Of a stretch of 64,000 nucleotides of DNA, positions 59,206 to 64,000 are shown piece by piece. Source of the DNA: Paenibacillus amylolyticus (GTDB lineage: Bacteria > Bacillota > Bacilli > Paenibacillales > Paenibacillaceae); contig NZ_CP121451.1 of assembly GCF_029689945.1 (NCBI RefSeq), positions 4,402,001 through 4,466,000 on the forward strand, given 5' to 3'. The notes beneath the pieces are model-generated. The model was not told the DNA's origin and ran no database searches. It saw only the letters and a program-made list of their open reading frames with translations. Position numbers and translations under genes: made by a program. Positions within the stretch are counted from its first letter, which is position 1. Each line of letters opens with the position of its first letter.

Positions 59206-60177
59206 ATGAAAAAAGTTGAACGCATTAATGTCATCACGCGGTATATCAATAACCGTGCCCACTTTACCATCTCTGAAATCATGCGCGAATTTAACATTTC
59301 CCGTTCGACAGCCATTCGAGATATCAGAGAAATTGAAGCCATGGGAATGCCACTTGTCGCTGAAGTTGGGCGGGACGGCGGTTATTTTGTCATGAGCAAC
59401 TCCCTGCTGCCCACCGTCCGGTTTACCGATAATGAGATCAAAGCGTTATTCATTGCCTTTATGGCGACAAGAAATCAACAACTTCCTTATCTGAAGAGCC
59501 GTCAATCTTTGGCTGAAAAATTATTGGGCCTCATCTCAGAAAACCAGCAAGATGACCTTGTGCATTTGAATCAAATATTGCTTTTTGAAGGGACCAATCC
59601 CCATAATCCGGATATGCTGGATCTGTCAGATCTGCCCCACCCTACCTTGGAAAAACTCATCCAAATCCTTCTTATCGAACGTTATCTGTTAATTACTGTC
59701 CAGGAAGAAAAGAAAACAAAGTCCTATCCCATTGTTCTCCTACACCTTCATCATCAAAAAGGCCATTGGATCATTGAAGGTTATGACTTGGAGGAAGAAC
59801 AGAGACGAATCGTCTCTGTTGACAACCTTATCCATGTCGAAGTATACCCGGCGAAGAAAAGACTGAGTACGAAAAAGCTTGTGGAACAACTAAAACGAAA
59901 TACGCAGGCAGAGGTCATCAACCTAGTTGTGGAACTTGGCCCAAAGGCAATTGCCCAATTCAAAAAATACCATCCTATAACATTTTCAATTGCCTATACG
60001 AATCCCTACCAAACGACAGGCCTCCTAAAGGCATGTATGAATGTTCATAACACAGATGAAGTAACCGAAATCACCAATTGGTTGCTTTTTCTAGGTGAAG
60101 ATATCAAGGTTAAGGAAATTCCGGAAGAAGTCCTTGCCTCTCTTCAAGCGAGAGGAAGCTTATACCAAACCAAATGA
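59206..60177 (+). CDS. yobV: WYL-domain DeoR/YafY-type transcriptional regulator (YobV family)
   Basis: 323 residues. N-terminal winged helix-turn-helix (FTISEIMREFNISRSTAIRD, then IREIEAMGMPLVAEVGRDGG), followed by a WYL-type ligand domain (QKGHWIIEGYDLEEEQRRIV, IHVEVYPAKKRLS). The start ATG 59206 has AGGGG 4 bases upstream; an in-frame ATG seven codons up has none. Divergent from the YobU-like gene across 104 bases, probably its regulator. Confidence 0.85.
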   Translation: MKKVERINVITRYINNRAHFTISEIMREFNISRSTAIRDIREIEAMGMPLVAEVGRDGGYFVMSNSLLPTVRFTDNEIKALFIAFMATRNQQLPYLKSRQSLAEKLLGLISENQQDDLVHLNQILLFEGTNPHNPDMLDLSDLPHPTLEKLIQILLIERYLLITVQEEKKTKSYPIVLLHLHHQKGHWIIEGYDLEEEQRRIVSVDNLIHVEVYPAKKRLSTKKLVEQLKRNTQAEVINLVVELGPKAIAQFKKYHPITFSIAYTNPYQTTGLLKACMNVHNTDEVTEITNWLLFLGEDIKVKEIPEEVLASLQARGSLYQTK

Positions 60178-60205
60178 AGCAGTGAGCATTCAGTACGACA
60201 AACCC

Positions 60206-60238
60206 AAAAAAGCCGCTATAAGAGCGACTTCTAATGGA
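60206..60238. terminator. Terminator of the GCCGCTATAAAAGCGAC family
   Basis: AAAAAAGCCGCTATAAGAGC-GACTTCTAATGGA is nearly the same as 22541-22573, and the likeness goes on for about 25 bases more (TGTCTCG, CAATGCTTGG). Lies between converging genes. Confidence 0.6.
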
Positions 60239-60286
60239 ATCCATATTATGTCTCGCACCAATGCTTGGCGAGCTGTTCCTTTTATA

Positions 60287-61516
60287 CTAAAAGTCAGCAT
60301 TAGACTGGGCATGATTAGGTGCAGGTTGCGAGATTTTTTTAACGAGTAAAAAATAAGTAACAATGGCGATGACACTGGTCATTAATAAAGTAAGTCCTAA
60401 CGGGACGGCCGTGTCCTCACCTGCGATACCGACCAGAGGAGCAACAAGTGCACCCAGAAGAAATGGAACAACGCCGAGCAGTGCTGCTGCACTTCCGGCC
60501 ATCTTGGCTTGACTCTCCATGGCCAGCGGGAATGCCGCAGTGGACGTAATGCCGATTGAGCAAACGAAGAAGAACAATGGAATGACCAAAGCGAAAAGTG
60601 GACCATGAACAAGAGTTACCACCAAAGCAGCAACACTTGCTATTAGAGCAAGCCATAGCCCTGATAATAGAAGCGTCTGCTCAGGGACCCGTTTGGCCAA
60701 ACGACCCACGATTTGAGATCCGATGATCAAGCTGATGCCGTTCGAAGCAAACAATATGGCAAAAACAGTTGGAGTGACACCATATATATTTTGGTAAATA
60801 AACGGCGTTCCTGCTACATAAGCAAAGACCCCTGCCGTCATGATTCCCTGGGCGAGCATGTAGCCAACAAACGTGCGGTCACGCAGAAGCATTCTGTAAT
60901 TACCCAATTGCTGTTTGAAGTTGGGAACCATACGTCTTTCGACGGGATGTGTCTCTTTTAAGCTCCACTTGGTCATGATCAATAAGAAAATCCCCAGAAA
61001 TGAAAGCGAGATAAACACGCCAATCCATGTTGTGAAGGAGAGAACGCCACTTCCAGCGATCGGTGCGGCCAGAGGCCCCAAATTCCCTACAAGCAACAGC
61101 AAAGAGAAAAATTTAGTAAGCTCATGTCCACTATAGAGATCTCTAGCTATCGCACGGGAAATAACAATTCCTGCTGATGCCGCAAATCCTTGCGTGAAAC
61201 GAAACAAAATCAACAGTCCGATATTCGGAGCAAACGCACATGCCAGGGAACAGATAATGTAGGCTGCCATGCAGATCAACAAGGGTCTCCGTCTACCGTA
61301 CGCGTCACTCAAAGGACCCATTACGAGTTGTCCTGCACCTAGTCCCAACAAACAAGCAGTAAGACTGAATTGTACCAGTGATGCTGTTGTATTCATATTC
61401 TGTGCAATCTCCGGAAAGGCCGGTAAATACATATCGATCGTAAATGGACCCAATGTAGAAAATAATCCGAGTAGTATAGCGAGTCCAAAAACATTCCAAT
61501 TCGTGCTCTTCGCCAT
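60287..61516 (-). CDS. MFS multidrug efflux transporter, Bcr/CflA type
   Basis: 409 residues, 12 predicted membrane segments. It begins LLGLFSTLGPFTIDMYLPAF-PEIAQNM, a signature of the Bcr/CflA family (bicyclomycin/chloramphenicol exporters), with motif A MGPLSDAYGRRRPLL. The start is ATG 61516 with GGAG 12 bases upstream; a longer in-frame start at 61576 lacks a ribosome site. Single gene. Actual drugs exported, if any, are not known. Confidence 0.92.
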   Translation of the reverse strand: MAKSTNWNVFGLAILLGLFSTLGPFTIDMYLPAFPEIAQNMNTTASLVQFSLTACLLGLGAGQLVMGPLSDAYGRRRPLLICMAAYIICSLACAFAPNIGLLILFRFTQGFAASAGIVISRAIARDLYSGHELTKFFSLLLLVGNLGPLAAPIAGSGVLSFTTWIGVFISLSFLGIFLLIMTKWSLKETHPVERRMVPNFKQQLGNYRMLLRDRTFVGYMLAQGIMTAGVFAYVAGTPFIYQNIYGVTPTVFAILFASNGISLIIGSQIVGRLAKRVPEQTLLLSGLWLALIASVAALVVTLVHGPLFALVIPLFFFVCSIGITSTAAFPLAMESQAKMAGSAAALLGVVPFLLGALVAPLVGIAGEDTAVPLGLTLLMTSVIAIVTYFLLVKKISQPAPNHAQSNADF

Positions 61517-61611
61517 GATAAATATTATCTCCAATTCCTCATATAATTTTGCAAGCCTAATCGGAGTATAAGACATAGAGTTAACTAGAGGTCAAGCCTT
61601 AAGGCTATGAA

Positions 61612-61638
61612 ATAAAAAAAGCCGCTAAGCGACTTTGA
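61612..61638. terminator. Terminator of the GCCGCT...AGCGACTTT family
   Basis: A7-GCCGCT-a-AGCGACTTT, short-loop member of the repeated type. It lies upstream of the VOC gene and upstream of the minus-strand MFS gene, so it may block readthrough between divergent units. Confidence 0.45.
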
Positions 61639-61703
61639 ATGAGACATCACTAAATTGGTAGTATAGTAAGAGTGTTGAAAAAATACCCTAGGAGGCTGCT
61701 TCC

Positions 61704-62105
61704 ATGTCACAAAATATCTGGATTAACCTGCCGGTGAAAGACGTCGTAAAATCCACGACCTTTTTCAACGAGATTGGATTCCGCGGGCAGAATGTTGGGA
61801 ACGAGAGAGCCCAGCTTGTCATTGGTCAAACAACGATTCTGCTGTTTCCGGATGCAACGTTTGAGAAATTTACAGGTGCCAAAACGGCAGATACTTCCCA
61901 TAGTGCAGAGGTTATATTTTCCATTGGTGCTGACAGCAGAGAAGAAGTGGATGCTTTTATTCAAAATGTAGAGCTCGCTGGAGGAACGATCTTTGGCAAG
62001 CCGGGTGAAACGGACGGCTGGATGTATGGTGCAGGATTTGCCGATCTGGACGGTCACCGCTGGAACCTGCTGTATATGGATGAGAGCAAAATGCCGAAAC
62101 GTTAA
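61704..62105 (+). CDS. VOC-family (glyoxalase/bleomycin-resistance fold) protein
   Basis: 133 residues with the two beta-alpha-beta-beta-beta halves of the vicinal oxygen chelate fold (WINLPVKDVVKSTTFFNEIG, GWMYGAGFADLDGHRWNLLY). It resembles the YaeR/PhnB-like 'extradiol dioxygenase' group; DLDGHRWNLLYMDE is the usual C-terminal strand with a metal-binding residue. The start ATG 61704 has AGGAGG 7 bases upstream. Single gene ended by a strong hairpin. Reaction unknown. Confidence 0.88.
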   Translation: MSQNIWINLPVKDVVKSTTFFNEIGFRGQNVGNERAQLVIGQTTILLFPDATFEKFTGAKTADTSHSAEVIFSIGADSREEVDAFIQNVELAGGTIFGKPGETDGWMYGAGFADLDGHRWNLLYMDESKMPKR

Positions 62106-62182
62106 CAAAATTGCTGGTCCTTGATTAAGGCCACTGTCGCTGCAGCTTCCGATAGAATCATGTTCTTGTACCTCCAACAAGT

Positions 62183-62245
62183 AAAAATGATAACAACATC
62201 TGTCTAAAATAGTGGCTAGTTGTTGTTATCATTTTTGTTGTTTTT
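62183..62245 (+). terminator. Terminator of the VOC gene
   Basis: Perfect 16-base arms AAAAATGATAACAACA / TGTTGTTATCATTTTT, then GTTGTTTTT. Confidence 0.85.
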
Positions 62246-62300
62246 ACATTACCGTTCACTATCTGGTATTCCTCGTAACTGTCTTCATTTCTTCATACAT

Positions 62301-62981
62301 CTACTTCTCATGTTCCTTGATCACTTGTTCGATCCCGAGCAAAATCAGCTTCAAGCCGAACTCAAAAGCTCCGTCCGTTCCCATTACCTCAAACATTCCG
62401 CTTTTATACATCCTACTGAATAGCCCTGCTTCCTTTTCACTCATGGAGTCCAGTAGTCCGATCATCTCTTCACCCTGAAGTGCCTCGTTGTCCTTAATAA
62501 CAGCAGAGATATTACGCTGATGCTGGTAATTGTCCAGAACGAAGTAAAAGACATAGTTCACAAGCGTAAGAACTGCCTGTAATTTCTGTTCTTGCTCTAG
62601 TGGCGTCGAATCCATGCAGAGCAACATACGGTTGGTGAACCGGATCATGTCCGGCTCGTGGGGTAGCGTCATCATCATGAGCTGGGTAGAACACGGGTAT
62701 CGACTGAGCACATTTCGGACAGTTATCGCAAGCCCTTCCATCTGTTCCTTCCAATCCCCATCAGATTGAAATTCATCCAAAATCATTTTTGATATCTGGT
62801 TGGCTAGCCGCTGGTAAAGTGCCTGCTTGCTCTTGAAATACCAATATAGCGATGGAGCCTGAATGCCCAACTTGTCTGCCAAGCGCCTCATGCTGAACTT
62901 CTCAATGCCCTCTTCCGCCAAAAGCTCCCACGAGGTTTCCAAAATCTTATCTTCCGAAATCTGAAGCTGTTGTTTTTTCAT
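62301..62981 (-). CDS. TetR-family repressor (TetR_C type)
   Basis: 226 residues. DNA-binding part EEGIEKFSMRRLADKLGIQA then PSLYWYFKSKQALYQRLANQ, which is very close to tetracycline-repressor-type proteins; the C-terminal domain is long and helical. The start ATG 62981 has AAAGGGCGG upstream. It is divergent from a MATE exporter, with a palindrome and two related sites between them, so it most likely represses the exporter and itself until a toxic ligand binds. Confidence 0.9.
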   Translation of the reverse strand: MKKQQLQISEDKILETSWELLAEEGIEKFSMRRLADKLGIQAPSLYWYFKSKQALYQRLANQISKMILDEFQSDGDWKEQMEGLAITVRNVLSRYPCSTQLMMMTLPHEPDMIRFTNRMLLCMDSTPLEQEQKLQAVLTLVNYVFYFVLDNYQHQRNISAVIKDNEALQGEEMIGLLDSMSEKEAGLFSRMYKSGMFEVMGTDGAFEFGLKLILLGIEQVIKEHEK

Positions 62982-62996
62982 CGTTATCCGCCCTTT

Positions 62997-63083
62997 AATC
63001 TAACAGTGTAAGTTTATGCTTTACAGGTGCATAAGTTCATGATAACATCTAACACTGTAAGGTTCAATCTAACGGTGTTAGAT
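62997..63083. promoter_or_regulatory. TetR operator cluster between repressor and MATE genes
   Basis: ATCTAAC-GGT-GTTAGAT (63067-63083) is a perfect palindrome. ATCTAACACTGTAAGG (63047-63062) and AATCTAACAGTGTAAG (about 62997-63012) repeat the same core TCTAACrsTGTwAG. Three spaced sites for one repressor across an 110-base gap. Confidence 0.75.
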
Positions 63084-63096
63084 AAGAGCTAAATAA

Positions 63097-64000
63097 ATGA
63101 TGAAAGTAGTGATTCACATGGATGCAGAGAACCTCCATTACTTTGAAAAAGCACCGATTGCCAAAGCTGTAGCTCACTTCGCTGTCCCGATGATGCTGGG
63201 CACGTCAATGAGTGTAATCTATTCCATCTTGAATGCTTATTTCCTTGGTACACTGGGCAATACGGCCATGCTAACCGCACTCGCCTTAACGTTACCGTTA
63301 TTCGCAGTCATTATGGCGCTAGGCAATTTAATTGGTATAGGTAGCGGGACATTCATCTCCCGTTTGTTGGGTGAGAAGAAAGCGGATGATCTGAAGCATG
63401 TATCTTCATTTGCCTTTTACAGCAGTTTAGTTCTTGGAATTATTGTAATAGCTGTTGGCCTCCCTTTGATCGAGCCGATTGTTCATGGGCTGGGGCAACG
63501 CCGGACTCCTTCGGATTTACGAAAGAGTATGTCACGATCATGCTTATCGGTTCTCCATTTGTCATTTTGTTTTTTACGTTGGAGAATATCGTGCGCTCAG
63601 AAGGTTCAGCAATTACATCAATGATCGGCATGATGCTCAGTGTTGTCGTGAATATTATTCTTGATGCGCTATTCATCTTTGTCTTCCATTGGGGCGTAGT
63701 TGGTGTCGCATCTGCAACGGTCATCTCCAACATGGTTGCAAGTGCATTCTACGCTTACCATATCAGTTATAAGAGCCCCTTCTTAACCGTCTCCTTGAAA
63801 TGGTTCAAGGTTACCAAGGACATTCTAAGCAATGTATTCAAAATCGGAGTTCCTATCTTTGTTATGAGTGTTTTCTTGGGAGCGATGTCGCTTATTCTTA
63901 ACCTTTTTCTTGTCGAATATGGGGATCAGGCCATTGCGGGGTATGGGATTTCATCACGTTTGTTGCAATTTCCCGAGTTTATTCTGATGGGTTTGTGCGA
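63097..64000 (+). CDS. MATE-family multidrug efflux transporter (partial, frameshift)
   Basis: Membrane sodium/proton-coupled exporter of the MepA branch, cut by the window end. It has NLHYFEKAPIAKAVAHFAVP-MMLG at the N terminus and ISRLLGEKKADDLKHVSSFA in the first half. The frame breaks in the GGGG at 63493-63496; one more G gives HGLGATPDSFGFTKEYVTIM and then LENIVRSEGSAITSMIGMML, a MepA-like stretch. The start could be ATG 63097 or ATG 63118 (MDAENLHYF, better by family); neither has a good ribosome site. Controlled by the divergent TetR-type gene (inference). Confidence 0.88.

Noticed and set aside
817..63496. Frame breaks as programmed frameshifting or phase variation
   Set aside because: They occur in many unrelated genes, in short runs of every base, with no slippery heptamer plus stem structure in common; technical error is simpler.

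Overview
The window looks like chromosomal DNA of a Paenibacillus-type, spore-forming, polysaccharide-degrading Firmicute. The evidence is a three-gene GerA/GerB/GerC germinant-receptor operon, a YesMN-type two-component system, LplABC-type sugar transport, AGGAGG ribosome binding sites, putative CcpA (cre) boxes and many secreted or cytosolic glycosidases. I saw no rRNA, tRNA, CRISPR array, phage module or intact insertion sequence. The first gene (ABC-F ATPase, minus strand) and the last gene (MATE exporter, plus strand) run off the window.

Layout: 0-4 kb holds an ABC-F protein, a chemoreceptor and a broken yjdI/yjdJ pair. 4-14.8 kb is a minus-strand sugar locus: sensor kinase, AraC response regulator, lipoprotein and two permeases of a CUT1 importer, and two GH13 alpha-glucosidases. 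14.9-22.4 kb is one giant secreted rhamnogalacturonan lyase/acetylesterase with a divergent AraC regulator. 22.6-24.1 kb is a short-chain dehydrogenase with a divergent TetR repressor. 24.2-30.7 kb is a GAF/PucR regulator divergent from an MFS carrier, an AbgB-like M20 hydrolase and the two L-serine dehydratase subunits. 31.3-40.9 kb is a pentosan locus: two GH43 enzymes, a pentonate dehydratase, an aldehyde dehydrogenase, an FAH-family protein and two AraC regulators. It resembles the lower half of a non-phosphorylative (Weimberg-type) pentose route. 41-47 kb has an AAA ATPase, a four-module CoA-disulfide-reductase fusion behind an ArsR regulator, and a tandem-propeller GH43 protein. 47.2-54.6 kb has alkaline phosphatase, small membrane proteins, a ferritin-like protein, a cation-efflux protein, a methyltransferase and a secreted PKD-domain protein. 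54.8-58.5 kb is the ger operon. 58.6-64 kb has a YobU/YobV pair, a Bcr-type exporter, a VOC protein, and a TetR repressor divergent from a MATE exporter.

The most important caveat is quality. About 20 otherwise good genes are broken by one or more single-base frame changes, some 30 in total. Nearly all are a missing base in a short G, C, T or A run, and conserved sequence resumes at once in the neighbouring frame. I read these mainly as uncorrected consensus errors of the assembly. I therefore annotate such genes as single units and give the place of each break.

The strongest biological points are the PL11-CE12-CE12 multidomain pectinase, the pentonate-oxidation cluster coupled to GH43 enzymes, the M20 hydrolase plus serine dehydratase operon, the reductase-rhodanese-TusA-DsrE fusion under an ArsR regulator with its own palindrome, and cre-like boxes in front of four sugar genes or operons.
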